DNA from: Saxidomus purpurata | Lineage: Eukaryota > Mollusca > Bivalvia > Venerida > Veneridae | Assembly: GCA_022818135.1 (NCBI GenBank) | Contig: JAFMSR010000017.1 | Span: 7,545,533-7,609,532, forward strand | DNA length: 64,000 nucleotides | Direction of reading: 5' to 3' | Shown here: positions 35,541 to 47,260 of the stretch, one piece after another | Numbering within the stretch: position 1 is the first letter of the stretch | Layout of the letters: every line of letters begins with the position of its first letter | Made by a program: the position numbers and the translations under genes | The notes under the pieces: generated by a model | What the model saw: the letters and a program-made list of their open reading frames with translations, nothing else | The model's database searches: none | Told to the model about the DNA's origin: nothing

Positions 35541-36260
35541 CAGGGGTGCAAGTTGCCAAAATTGAAAATCCTGAAATTTAAGCTGGGGGCCTGGGGGCCG
35601 GTAGGACCCCCGGTGGGTCCAGGGCAAAGCCCTGGCCAGGGGTCCAGGGGGCCTCCGGCCCCCGGAAGCTCCTGGTTTTGAGCAATTTCTGAGGGCTTCT
35701 GATGCATTACCTAGAAAGGAAATCTATTACAGGACAAGCAGTCTTGCCATAACGTCACAAAATGCAATCCCGAAAATGTCTGGTTTATGCAACCACTCCC
35801 CCCATTTTCCACCATTAGAATCTGTTTCGCTTAACCATTCCAATCTCCACTTATTCTTTGCTTCTCTTTCGAGTTCCTTGATATTATATCCCGGTGGTAA
35901 AAACTTCATGTTTCATATAATTACGAAAAATAACTGCTTTCAAATTTGTACCTATCGTTTAAAAATCCGCCATTACTGTATGCAAGTGTTGCAATGAATC
36001 GATCATTCCTATTGGGTAAAACATCAAATTTTAAGCCAATGAAAATGCGCGATAGATTACATTACAGAACGCTGATACTAAATGCCGGTCTCACGTTCCG
36101 CGTTAATTTTTCGGCGCTTCGGACTTCGGAGCTTCTGCGGACGTGTAAGCCCCCTCCCCCCCCAATAATATCTCCTCGGATTTATACGAATTGGAAAAAC
36201 GACCCGGATCGGCGCCGGAAATCCGGAATTCCGGTATAATCCGGAACACTTGCACCCCTG
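35541..36260. mobile_element. 720-bp hAT-like element with GC-rich hairpin
   Basis: The perfect inverted termini CAGGGGTGCAAGT (35541-35553) and its complement (36248-36260) are flanked by the direct repeat TAAACA (35535-35540 and 36261-36266). A CAGGGG terminus suggests hAT, but hAT normally makes 8-bp duplications and only 6 bp are seen here. The interior has a strongly GC-rich foldback at about 35585-35665 (ggggccggtaggacccccgg and similar). It inserted right beside the end of the preceding repeat element. Confidence 0.75.
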
Positions 36261-36476
36261 TAAACATAGAGACAATAGGTCGGCACAAACTATATCAAAG
36301 TCAATTAATCTTATATGATGAATGAAAACTGATTATAATGGAAGCATGCACAGCTTGCCTTTCCTTTGTGAATGATTTGTGGGAGTCAAAACGCCTGCAT
36401 GCAAGCTCGAAAGTTTTATATGTACTGCATGTATTAGCACTGTGATAATATAATATGCGTGTCTCATATACTGTAC

Positions 36477-36523
36477 CTTGCAGGGAAGCTGCTACGGCGC
36501 TGTTTCAATCGGTCCCAGTTCAT
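36477..36523 (-). CDS. TMCC exon 1 (start codon)
   Basis: The exon is 47 nt from ATG at 36523 to donor gtacag. It encodes MNWDRLKQRRSSFPA plus two bases, which join exon 2 in phase to give ARKKSEAK. An in-frame TAA lies twelve codons upstream of the ATG with no ATG between them, which supports this start. TMCC genes have several alternative first exons, so this may be one of several. I saw no clear core promoter. Confidence 0.6.
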
Positions 36524-38083
36524 CCAGATGTTTGATTCTATTTCATCCAGAAGCTTGATTTAAATCTATGTCAATCATAACTTCAGTTTTAATATACATC
36601 CAAATCTGAGTAACTACATAATCTAATTTCGTCTTTGATTCGGATTTCAATCTACATCAGTCATAACTTTAGTTTTCATACACATTCATAATACAATATT
36701 TCATCTTTCATTCATAAAAGTTTGATACAGTTTATTTAGTCATATAATTATATAGATCAAAAATCTGTAACGTTCATTCACAAAACTGTTCAAAATTCAT
36801 TCACAAACTGTTCAAAATCCATGAAAATTTTGATAATTTAGTCTCGATATTCCACTTTCCTGTAAGATAATATTAAACTGTAACAGAGACAAATGCCTCA
36901 CCAGACCCACAACCAATATGAGTCAGCCATTTTCACTCTCTTTAATCCCCATGAAGTTGCATGCAACTATCTTCTCTTTTTTACTTCTTGAATGATAAAG
37001 ACACAAAAAATAAAGCATAAACATGGATTCATTTTAGAATAGACAGAATGAACAACAAGGAAGCAGCAACTGAAATGCTACCCCCAGCCATGCAGTATAA
37101 ATCCAATATCTCCTTTTTGATGACAAAACAAACACCATGCAAGACATAGAATAAATACAAACTTAACTCATGAATGATTATCTAACAAAATTGATACAGT
37201 ACTCAGAAACACACAATTTTTAAAACACTCCTTTCACTAATATCATAATTATAATCCAAGCAGAACAAATTATCATTTGCCACCAATCAATCAATAATGA
37301 TGTACTGTATGAGCACATGAATTATTCCTGTATTTATCATTATTCTATTACCAAACACTCCCAGTCAACATTCCATGTCATATCATTGGTTAAATCACAA
37401 ATTATTTTTAAAAAGTCACGGTCTAATCATTAGCTAATCCAGTTTAACATGAATCCCAGATTTCTAAAGAAAAACAGCACAATATTCTGTAGGAAATAAA
37501 ACTGTTTGAGTAAGCGATGTTTCCTCGTCCAGGCTGTACCCCTACGACCGTCTAGCCCCTACAATCCCTACTGTTGCGATCGCCTGTGACAACACTGTAT
37601 GACTGCTATATGCAATGATATCATTCTATAAAAGGTGATTCAGCCTGCTAATCAACTGTCTGTTACTTGAGTTGTACTTCCAATACTGGAGACAAAATCA
37701 CACAGCTTCTGTTATATAGCCACCTTATCTTTATTCTGTATAGAACCTAGGAGTTCATGGTCTTATTTTTACTGGGGTACGATCACTATAATACTGTAAA
37801 TTGGTTATACTGAATTTAGAAAAAAAAAAAAAAGTTCTGTATGAATAATTAGGTAGCTCATAACTTAATGCACCAGCGTTTTGAATCAGCAAGAATAGTT
37901 TAATTGTCTTTAAAATTTTGCAGCCAATTGATGGCCCTATATCACTCCCCTGAGTATACCACTGCTCTAAAAGAAAGGTCGATCGATAGGTCATAATCAA
38001 GGTCAGGTGCAGAAATTTAGAAATTTTCTTTAATTAAATTACAATTAAATTTCAATACTGTTGTTTTAAAAACAGAGCAAAAA
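36524..38083. other. upstream of TMCC exon 1, no gene seen
   Basis: This should hold the promoter and any 5' UTR of this TMCC transcript. There is a slightly GC-richer patch with several CpGs at 37520-37590. No conserved element was identified. Confidence 0.4.
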
Positions 38084-38988
38084 ACAAGAAGGCCAAGATC
38101 GATGGCCCTTTATCGCTCACCTGGCTAACTCAAACTAGACTTCATCAAGGCAATCATACTGACTCAGTTTCATAAAGATCCAATGAAAAATGCAACCTTT
38201 CTTGCACACACAAGGTTTTTCTATGATTTGACCCATGACCTACTTTTTGACTTGAGATGACCAATATTCGAACTTGACCTACATTTTCATTAAGGCAATC
38301 ATACTGACTAAGTTTCATGTAGTTTTAGTGAAAACTACAGACAACATTGCATACACAAGGTTTTTCTATGATTTGACCCTGTGACCTTGATTTTGACCCC
38401 AGATGACCCATATTCAATTTCAAACTCAACCTACATTTCATGAAGACAATGATACTGACCAAGTTTCATGAAAATCCAATGAAAACCCAGTGACCTAGTT
38501 CTTGACCCTAGATGACCCATATTCGAACTGAACCTAGATTTTATCAAGACAATCATACTGACCAAGATTCATGAAGATCCAATGAAAAATGCAACCTCTA
38601 TCGCATACACAAGGTTTTTCTATTATTTGACCCCATGATCTAGTTTTTGACCCAAGATGACCCTTTTGAAGCTCAACCTAGTTCTCATCAAGGCAATTAT
38701 TTTGACCAAGTTTCATGAAAATCGAGTAAAAAATGCAACCTCTATTGCATACACAATGTTTTTCTATGATTTGACCCCATGACCTAGTTTTTGACCCCAG
38801 ATGACTCATATTCGAACTCAACCTATATTTCATCAAAGCAGTCATACTGACAAAGATTCATGACGATCTAGTGAAAAATGCCCCTACTGCATACACAAGT
38901 GTGGACAGACAGACAACAGACAGACGACGGACTTCAGGCTATCACAATAGCTCACCTTTGAGCACTTCGTACTCAGGTGAGCTAAAAA
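38084..38988. mobile_element. repeat family 'gctcacctgag/ctcaggtgagc', copy 2
   Basis: It starts acaagaaggccaagatcgatg, has tcgctcacctgg near the left end, and ends actcaggtgagctaaaaa. The interior tandem of a ~145-bp unit (atactgaccaagtttcatga, gcatacacaaggtttttcta) is better preserved than in copy 1. Confidence 0.7.
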
Positions 38989-41700
38989 CAGGTCAAGATC
39001 AACTACCTGGTCATTTAATTTTTGACCCCTCCATATATTACACAGTTTCAATCTTCACCTAGAGTTCGTCAAGACAAACATTCTGACAATATAATTTTCA
39101 AGATGACTGTATGTCAATATACTGTGCTTTCTAGTGTTCACTGGTTTTTTCCCCCTAAGATTTGACTGGTGACTCTATAGAACTAGGAAGTGCGAACAGA
39201 CGACAATAGATCATAGACAACAGACAATGGACACTAGGTGATAACCTATAATAGCTCTGCTCAGATTGCAGCTAAAAATACAATGCAAGATGGAAAAATT
39301 TCAGTAGGAAATCCTTATTTGTCTGTGACAACAGTGTGATGAGTATGAATCAATTAAATCCTGTCTGTTCAGAAATACCCCCTGGGGGACCTATTGTATT
39401 AACAGCAAAATGGCAGGAATGAAATTGAAGACCGACTAAAACATTTTTAAGAAATCACTGTCTACGTAAAGTCTACAATTGATATATCCTTATCTATTTA
39501 ACCATAATTATAGTCCAATTTCAAGCACTGAGTTGTGAATGTAATTTTAGCTTATTGTAAAGCAACGGTAAAAAACAAGGAAGACATAAAGGTCGTAGCC
39601 CAAGGGTCAAAATCAGACTATACAATCATACACTTGGCAAAAACAACATTTTTAAGGAAGAATCTATACAACAGATGGTCACAGAGAACAGCTTAGAGTT
39701 TCCAGGTTTTCGATTAAAACCTGACGTGTGAACACGATATCATCTGTTTACATCCTTCATCTTAACTAATTACTATATGTAATCAATAATCCAGCTCATA
39801 CAAAACAAACAATTTTTTTTATATGATTATATATTATACTAATGGTATTATTGTATTTCCTCACAAAAACTACATTTTCAGAAGCAAGAGCACCATGATC
39901 GCTAGTATATTGCTCACCTGGGTCAGCAGAGGAATGGTCTTGCAGGTCTATGAGGGTATAAAGTCTCTAACTGTCAAAAAAACCTCTTGCGTCATTACAA
40001 TACCAGATCTTAGTAACTAAAGCAGACAACTTTAAGGACAGCGGTACCATCTTTAAACCTTCAGGAATTTTTTCTTTTAACTGTCTATTTGTGATTCACT
40101 TTCATCCATCTTGGACTTTATTAGAAATCTTTACAAAGTTGTATTTCCTGCCTGATTTCCCCTGAGGTATCTTGAATAATATTTGCACAAAAAATTCAAA
40201 CAAACTTTTAAGATATTGCTTGTCTTATTATATCAAGAATTGCATGAACTGGCATATTAGAACTCTTCACAAAATGTGCTGATAACAAATGTCCCTGAAA
40301 ATCAAATTATTTTCTCTTCAACACTTGAGATCATTTGTCATGATTTCAGTTTAACTGTGCTTTCGCAGATTGACTGCAAACAGCTACTGTAAAATCTGTA
40401 AATGAATTTTCTGGACCAATTCATTTGAATTTAGGTAAGATAATTATTATGCTTATAACATTTTCAATTTAAAACAGTAAATTTGTTTACAGTAAATTTG
40501 TCAATCTCAAACAGCACTGACTCTAACACATTTCTATGGATAATTTTTCACTAACTCAAGGGGGACAACTGTGTACTTATCAGAATGACTTTTTTTTGTG
40601 ATACTGTTTTCTGTATGAGTTACTCTTCCCGGCAAGTATAAAGGGGTAGTCCTACAGTTTTTGGCATTTTTGCATGACAAATTGTCTACTTACAATAAAG
40701 TTCAAAATGAACTTAATGCAGTAATACTCTGTCATTTTAAAGTCATTCAGAGGCTGAAATACGGACAATTTAAAGGACACAGAAATATGCTTCTTATTTT
40801 GGGTTTCTTTGATGATAACTACTGAAATTTCTGTAATACAAGACTATCCCTATTACGTATTTATTTTTAAATTTCAGTCAGGAAACCATTATTTGTCTAT
40901 GCTTTAAAGACAGAAATAACAATGTACATGGGAGTTTATATAAAGATTTACTGTATTCTGTCATAAAAATAAATTTATGTATTATACCAAGCAGACATCA
41001 GCAAACCACAAGAAGAAGTTATTACGCTTAACATAAGTTTCATTTACAGAATAAACAGTCACTATACAGCTGGCAATATAACAATATCATAAAAATCAAA
41101 TATAACGTTCCCTAAAATCAGCATGACGGACACAGCTGTTTACTCCAACACCGTCAAAAGAATCCCCGTACAACGTACATGCATGCGAAAGCAAATAAAC
41201 AAGTCAGACTGTTGCAATATTAACTGCCCTAGATAGGCAAACACAAATTATGTAACATCTTCTGAGTGATTGACAAAATTCTCCAGAAAAGTCAATCAAA
41301 CATGCCCCCTAGCAGAGCTGATCAATATGAAAATGTTACTTAATGTCTGATGGGGGCAAGCATTTAGCTCTCTTTTTATAGACAATATTGTATATAGTTG
41401 TGGTAATTATTAGACTATTTAGGAACAGACAACTGACCCCGTCCTGCTCAAATCAACACAGCGGCTTAAGACCCAGGAGTCAGATGAAAATTCTATAAGT
41501 GTTGTGCATTGCCTGTAGGAGCTCAAAGCAATCCTGTGGCAAAGTTTCGAGTTCCTGGTACAAGAATTAATAGCCTTAGGACAGAATACTTATGGACTGC
41601 ACTTCTCAATGTCATTGTGAGCATGACCTTTGACCTAATAACCTCAATATATCTAGGAGTGTACTACAGACTGGTGTCATATAAAATTCTAAAATAGTTG
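38989..41700. other. no gene seen; truncated repeat end at 39884
   Basis: This is AT-rich sequence. A left-end fragment (caagagcaccatgatcgcta followed by ttgctcacctgg) at about 39884-39922 belongs to the same transposon family and is cut short. Nothing else was recognised. Confidence 0.5.
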
Positions 41701-41729
41701 TGCAAGATCTGAGTTTTAACATACTGTTA

Positions 41730-42180
41730 AATATTTATTACATTTTTGTTAAATCAGGGGTCATAACTAAAATCATTGATTGAATCAAAACCTTAATTGA
41801 ACTAATCCCAGATCTTACAGTCATACACATTATTTGTAAATATGATTTGTATTATAGTGAAGAAATGTATAGGTGCTAGGTATAGAGTGTAAACATACAT
41901 GTATATTCAAATTTTTGTTACATCAGGGGCAATAACTCTCTGAGTATAAATTTGATCAAGGTCATAATCAAACTCATGTGCGACGTTCATTTAATCATAC
42001 ATTCTGTGAAAAAATTTCAATAGGATTTTAGTGAAGAAATTGAGGAGTGTATTAAACATCAGCTACATTAAAATTTAATATTTCAATTTTTGTTAAATCA
42101 GGGGCCATAACTCTGAAACCAATAACACAATCTAGCCAATAATCAAACTCATATAAGATCTTATAGTCTGATACACATGG
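41730..42180. repeat. diverged tandem block (ttttgttaaatcagggg)
   Basis: Three diverged copies of a unit of about 170 bp start near 41745, 41915 and 42085. They share atcaggggycataactc and an aatcaaactcat segment. Confidence 0.65.
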
Positions 42181-42209
42181 AGTGTAAATATGATTAGACT
42201 AAGAGAAAA

Positions 42210-43404
42210 ACAAGAGCTGTCCATAAGACAGCACGCTCAATTATTGTGGGTGTTTGATAATAAAACAAAACTTTTATCAGTATAATAGCAAAACAAAGTT
42301 CTGCTAACTATTAAGTATAAACTAGGAAAGTTGAATCATAAAAAGAGTCAAAATCTATAACTATAGATTTAATTTTTGGTAAATCAATTGTTTGATAAAA
42401 AATTTACCCTGAACACTATTGCAAGGTTTAATATATATAACTACCATAAGTGGTTACTGTGATATGTGCATGATAGTACCTTGCATGCAAAACTTTACCA
42501 AATTTTCAAAGTCAAACAAGGGCCATAATTTCCACTAAATTTAAACAAGAGTTATCTGTCTTGACTGTGTGACACCTCTTAAGACATTAAAAAAGTTTCA
42601 AGTCAATATCATAAGTGGTTACTGAGGTATGTGCATGATAGTACCTAGCAGGCAAAACTTTAACCAAATTTTCAAAGTCAAACAAGGGCCATAATTAGTA
42701 CTAAATTTATACAAGAGTTATCTGACTTGACTGTGTGACACCCCTAGAGACATTAACGAAGTTTCAAGTCAATATCATAAGTGGTTACTGAGATATGTGC
42801 ATTATAGTACCTAGCAGGCAAAACTTTAACCAAATATTCAAAGTCAAACAAGGGCCATAATTTGTACCAAATTTATACAAGAGTTATCTGCCTTGATTGT
42901 ACGACACCCCTAAAGACATTAAAAAAGTTTCAAGTCAATATCATAAGTGGTTACTGAGGTATGTACATGATAGTACCTAGCAGGCAAAACTTTAACCAAA
43001 TTTTCAAAGTCAAACAAGGGCCATAATTTGTACTAAATTTTTTCAAGAGTTATCTGCCTTGATTGTATGACACCCCTAAAGACATGAACAAAGTTTCAAG
43101 TCAATATCATAAGTGGTTACTGAGATATAAGCATGATAGTACCTAGCAGGCAAAACTTTAACCAAATTTTCAAAGTCAAACAAGGGCCATAATTTGAACT
43201 AAATTTTTTCAAGAGTTATCTGCCTTGATTGTATGACACCCCTAAAGACATGAACAAAGTTTCAAGTCAATATCATAAGTGGTTACTGAGATATGTGCAT
43301 GATAGTACTTAGCAGGCAAAACTTTAACCAAAGAAGCAACGCCGACGCCGACGCACAAGTGACTGTAATAGCTCTCCATATTCTCCGAATAGTCGAGCTA
43401 AAAA
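42210..43404. mobile_element. non-autonomous element with 166-bp internal satellite
   Basis: It begins acaagagctgtccataagac and ends with agtcgagctaaaaa, preceded by acgccgacgccgacgc. Between them are about five and a half units of exactly 166 bp, with agtcaatatcataagtgg starting at 42601, 42767, 42933, 43099 and 43265. This matches the architecture of the element at 23652 with an unrelated repeat unit. Confidence 0.75.
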
Positions 43405-44277
43405 TGTAGGTGCTTAAGAGTGTAAGCAAACCAAATGTTGATGGACGCCAACAACAGACACCACATAATAACAGGCTATGACAACAGACTTGCTTGAAAT
43501 TTCTCCTCAGGAGAGCTTGAAACAGTTTGTTTTAGAATTTTGCTTTATTACAAATATCATAAAGTCTTTTATTACTGATTTCCAGACAAAACTTGCCACA
43601 CAGTATCTGGCCACCCTTCTTCCGTCCATCTTAATTACAACTGCATCTTTATTGTGTTTGCTAATAATTGTCAGACCATGAAATTTTTCTTGAGAAAAAG
43701 TAAAAGAAATTTTATGCAAAGCCATTAATTTTGTCCGTCAAAATTGCATTAAGGAACTTGAAAAGAAACATGCAGGAAAATCAATGCAAACTTTGTTTTG
43801 TATTATACACAGAGCTGGTTCCAGATGTTCTTTTATATAATCACATATACAAATCACATGTACAAACTTTATATCATTACCAACGTAATGTATGTATATA
43901 GTTAGTTATAAAGTCTTATGTTATCTATTCATTAAACAGAAAGGTTATAAAGAATTGCTTAATGAAAGAAGTAATGAACAACGTTTTCTCATTCTCAACT
44001 TTAAGTTATTATCTTAACCAATTCTTGACTGCAAGTCATCACTAGCTATCTTGGCTTTAATTTACATCATCAGCTATTCCTGTCAACTACCATCATGACC
44101 TATCTTGACTACTACATCACCTTTGCTGACCATAACATCACAACATACTTTGAATGACCACTACATCACAACCTATTTGTACCACAACATCATAGCCAAT
44201 CTTGACCACCACATCACAATCTGTCTTGACCAATATGCCACACCAATACATAAGGTCATATCCTGACCACTACATTA
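43405..44277. other. no gene seen; degenerate repeat runs to contig end
   Basis: From about 44030 the sequence is a degenerate short repeat (tcttgaccactacatcacaa and variants) that continues to the contig edge at 44277. A tandem repeat at the edge explains why the contig stops here. Confidence 0.6.
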
Positions 44278-44777
44278 NNNNNNNNNNNNNNNNNNNNNNN
44301 NNNNNNNNNNNNNNNNNNNNNNNNNNNNNNNNNNNNNNNNNNNNNNNNNNNNNNNNNNNNNNNNNNNNNNNNNNNNNNNNNNNNNNNNNNNNNNNNNNNN
44401 NNNNNNNNNNNNNNNNNNNNNNNNNNNNNNNNNNNNNNNNNNNNNNNNNNNNNNNNNNNNNNNNNNNNNNNNNNNNNNNNNNNNNNNNNNNNNNNNNNNN
44501 NNNNNNNNNNNNNNNNNNNNNNNNNNNNNNNNNNNNNNNNNNNNNNNNNNNNNNNNNNNNNNNNNNNNNNNNNNNNNNNNNNNNNNNNNNNNNNNNNNNN
44601 NNNNNNNNNNNNNNNNNNNNNNNNNNNNNNNNNNNNNNNNNNNNNNNNNNNNNNNNNNNNNNNNNNNNNNNNNNNNNNNNNNNNNNNNNNNNNNNNNNNN
44701 NNNNNNNNNNNNNNNNNNNNNNNNNNNNNNNNNNNNNNNNNNNNNNNNNNNNNNNNNNNNNNNNNNNNNNNNNNNNN
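44278..44777. other. assembly gap, exactly 500 N
   Basis: This is a fixed-length run of N, the same as at 12375. Its real size and contents are unknown. Confidence 0.98.
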
Positions 44778-45065
44778 TTGTAATATTATTGTTATCTTCA
44801 AATTTTCGATTTTTTGTTATAAACACTATATTGAGTTGTTGTTTAATAATTCAAGTCTTTTTTGTAAGTTTGTGAATGTTTGACACTGAATAAAATGACT
44901 CGGAACTAAGCTATTATAGTAACAGTTTTCATGTACATGTACCGATTCCAACCGAAAGTTATACATCAAAATAGAATAGCTTGGTTTGCAAAATAACATA
45001 GTTATTACTATAGATACAAAGGAATCGTTACCAGAATCGATACGAGAACTATATAGTGAACACAC
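44778..45065 (+). repeat. TLR 3'-flank module, copy 3, starting at the gap edge
   Basis: From the first base after the gap the sequence is collinear with about 8364-8640 downstream of TLR1: ttataaacactat, then tgtgaatgtttgacactgaa, aatagaatagcttggtttgc and accagaatcgatacgagaac. Homology reaches the gap itself, so the missing sequence to its left is expected to be the 3' part of a TLR unit. Confidence 0.8.
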
Positions 45066-45114
45066 AACGAATTAAATAATTAATACCAATGAAGGTGATA
45101 TGTTTAAGAAATGA

Positions 45115-45265
45115 TATTTGTTTTTACGGTGTTCAACATATAATAAAACACGATTTGGTGTTATGATGCCCAGTAATAAACCACGAAGGCCGTAAGCCTG
45201 TATTGTTTATAACTTAGCAGGCCAATGACAAAAAAGTTGTTTATTAGACGATGAACACCGTTAAA
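45115..45265. mobile_element. short inverted-repeat element (possible MITE)
   Basis: tttttacggtgttcaac at the left and gatgaacaccgttaaaac at the right are imperfect inverted repeats about 150 bp apart, each followed inward by a taataaa-like run. There is no coding capacity and the target duplication is unclear. Confidence 0.45.
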
Positions 45266-46040
45266 ACGGATATTATTTCGTTTTTCACATTACTACATGT
45301 CTCTTTTTTAAATGATAATAAATTTTACGTGCTATGTTTGACATGGACATTGATAAGTGCTTCAATTATTGCAATATGACGTAATAAATAACGTCGTAAC
45401 GGCTCACACGCCATAATTTAGGTTATTACAGATTTAAAAACAATTGGCTTCATTCTTTGTTTAACTGACAAACAAAATATGTCATGTAAGAGTATTAGTT
45501 AATGAAGATGTGAAACAAGTCATTGCTTTTTGTAATAAAGCAAGTATGCTACACAAATGTCACATTTTAAGTATATTATTTGCATGATCGGCGTAAAAAC
45601 TTCCCTATATACATGTATCTGCTAGCCTTAACTGCTGGTACCATGCTTCTTATAATATGTACTTATCTACTTGTGTATGTTATTGCATCTATGGATTTAG
45701 CAGGACATAGACCATCAAATAAAATGATAAAGACTTATCCAATGTGTTGCATTTTTGTATGAATGAGATATGTCGACATTTTGATCAGCTTTTATGAGAG
45801 ACCCCCCTTAAAAGTTGTTATTTGAGATTTCCACACTAAACTCATGGGCACATAAAAACTTTGTTATACTAATACTGGATATATATGTCTGATTTGCACC
45901 GTTATTTACTTGATTGATAGCCCATTGCCATGCACAGTTTCCTTAAGATAGATTCAGGGTGCTTAAAAAATGTGGATGCTTGAACATATAAATATTACGA
46001 ATCGTTCCATCTGATGAGAGATTAAATAATAGGACCATAA
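45266..46040. other. no gene seen
   Basis: This is AT-rich sequence between the TLR-flank module and the 55-bp array. One short hydrophobic open frame at 45580-45762 has no family resemblance. Confidence 0.5.
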
Positions 46041-47260
46041 TACACCTGTATAGCTTGCCAAGTTCAACTGCATCCACAAGACACCTTTACCATGGCACAC
46101 CTGTATAGCTTACCGAATTATACTGAAGCTCCAAGACACCTTAACCACGGTTCACCAGAACAGCTCGACGAGTTCAACTGCAGCTACAAGACACCTTCAA
46201 CACGGTTCACCTGTACAATCCATTGCGTTCAAATACAGATGGAAGACACTTTTACCACGATTCACCTGTACAGTCCATCGCGTTCAACTACAGATGGAAA
46301 ACACATTTACCACGGTTCACCTGTACAGTCCATCGAGTTCAAATACAGATGGAAGACACCTTGACCACGGTTCACCTGTACAGTCCATCGCGTTCAACTA
46401 CAGATGGAAGACACCTTTACCACGGTACACCTGTACAGTCCATCGAGTTCAACTACAGATGGAAGACACCTTTACCACGGTTCACCTGTACAGTCCATCG
46501 AGTTCAAAAACAGATGGAAGACACATTTACCACGGTTCACCTGTACAGTCCATCGCGTTCAAATACAGATAGAAGACACCTTTAACACGGTACACCTGTA
46601 CAGTCCATCGCGTTCAAATACAGGTGCAAGACACCTTTACCATGGTTCACCTGTATAGTCCATCGCGTTCAAATACAGATGGAAGACACCTTTACCACGG
46701 TTCACAAGTACAGTCCATAGAGTTCAAATACAGATGGAAGACACCTCTAACACGGTACACCTGTACAGTCCATCGCGTTCAACTACAGATGGAAGACACC
46801 TTGACCACGGTTCACCTGTACAGTCCATCGCGTTCAAATACAGATGGAAGACACTTTTAAAACGGTACACCTGTACAGTCCAACCCGTTCAACTACAGCT
46901 TCAAGACACCTTTACCACGGTTCACCTGTTCAGTTCATCGCGTTCAAATACAGAAGGAAGACACCTTTACCACGGGTCACTTGTACAGCTCATCGCTTTC
47001 AACTACAGCTCCAAGACACCTTTACCACGGTTCACCTGTGCAGCCCATCGCTTTCAAGTTCAGCTCCAATACACCTTCACCACGGTTCACCTGTACAGCC
47101 CATCACTTTCAACTTTAACTCCAAGACACCTTCACCACGGTTAACCTGTACAACCCATCGCGTTTAAGTACAGATCCAAGACACCTTCACCACGGTTCAC
47201 CTGTACAGTCCATCGCGTTCAAATACAGGTCCAAGACACCTTTACAACGGTTCACGTGTA
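46041..47260. repeat. 55-bp satellite array, left block (about 22 units)
   Basis: The unit is ttcacctgtacagtccatcg + cgttcaactacagatggaag + acacctttaccacgg, 55 bp. The first units at the outer edge are the most diverged. Most units here carry the 'cagatggaag' variant; the last few carry 'cagctccaag' or 'cagatccaag'. The unit has no stop codon in any of the three forward frames, so long overlapping open frames appear in all three. I regard these as repeat artefacts. Confidence 0.95.

Larger units (their letters stand above)
16575..36523 (-). other. TMCC-family gene, 5' four exons (partial)
   Basis: Four minus-strand exons splice in frame: 36523-36477, 27275-27080, 23117-22940 and 16794-16575. 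The phases agree at every junction (2, 0 and 1 carried bases). The last two exons encode the TMCC signature: RTRAAIEHYQEKI, then [29 protein letters not shown] and LQKKLEKY. This is the first coiled coil of transmembrane and coiled-coil domain proteins (TMCC1-3; Drosophila dementin), which are endoplasmic reticulum membrane proteins with two C-terminal membrane helices. The linker, the second coiled coil and those helices are missing. The sequence on the 3' side, down to the contig end at 12875, contains no matching exon. Confidence 0.85.

Noticed and set aside
44202..44826. Open frames spanning the second run of N on both strands
   Set aside because: They consist almost entirely of unknown bases; the real ends are a short repeat and TLR-flank sequence.
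45580..45762. A short hydrophobic open frame
   Set aside because: Sixty codons with no recognisable family, no splice partner and AT-rich context; chance is likely.
46092..47167. Many overlapping plus-strand open frames in the 55-bp array
   Set aside because: The repeat unit has no stops in any forward frame, so these are expected without selection. Kept only as a finding to test.
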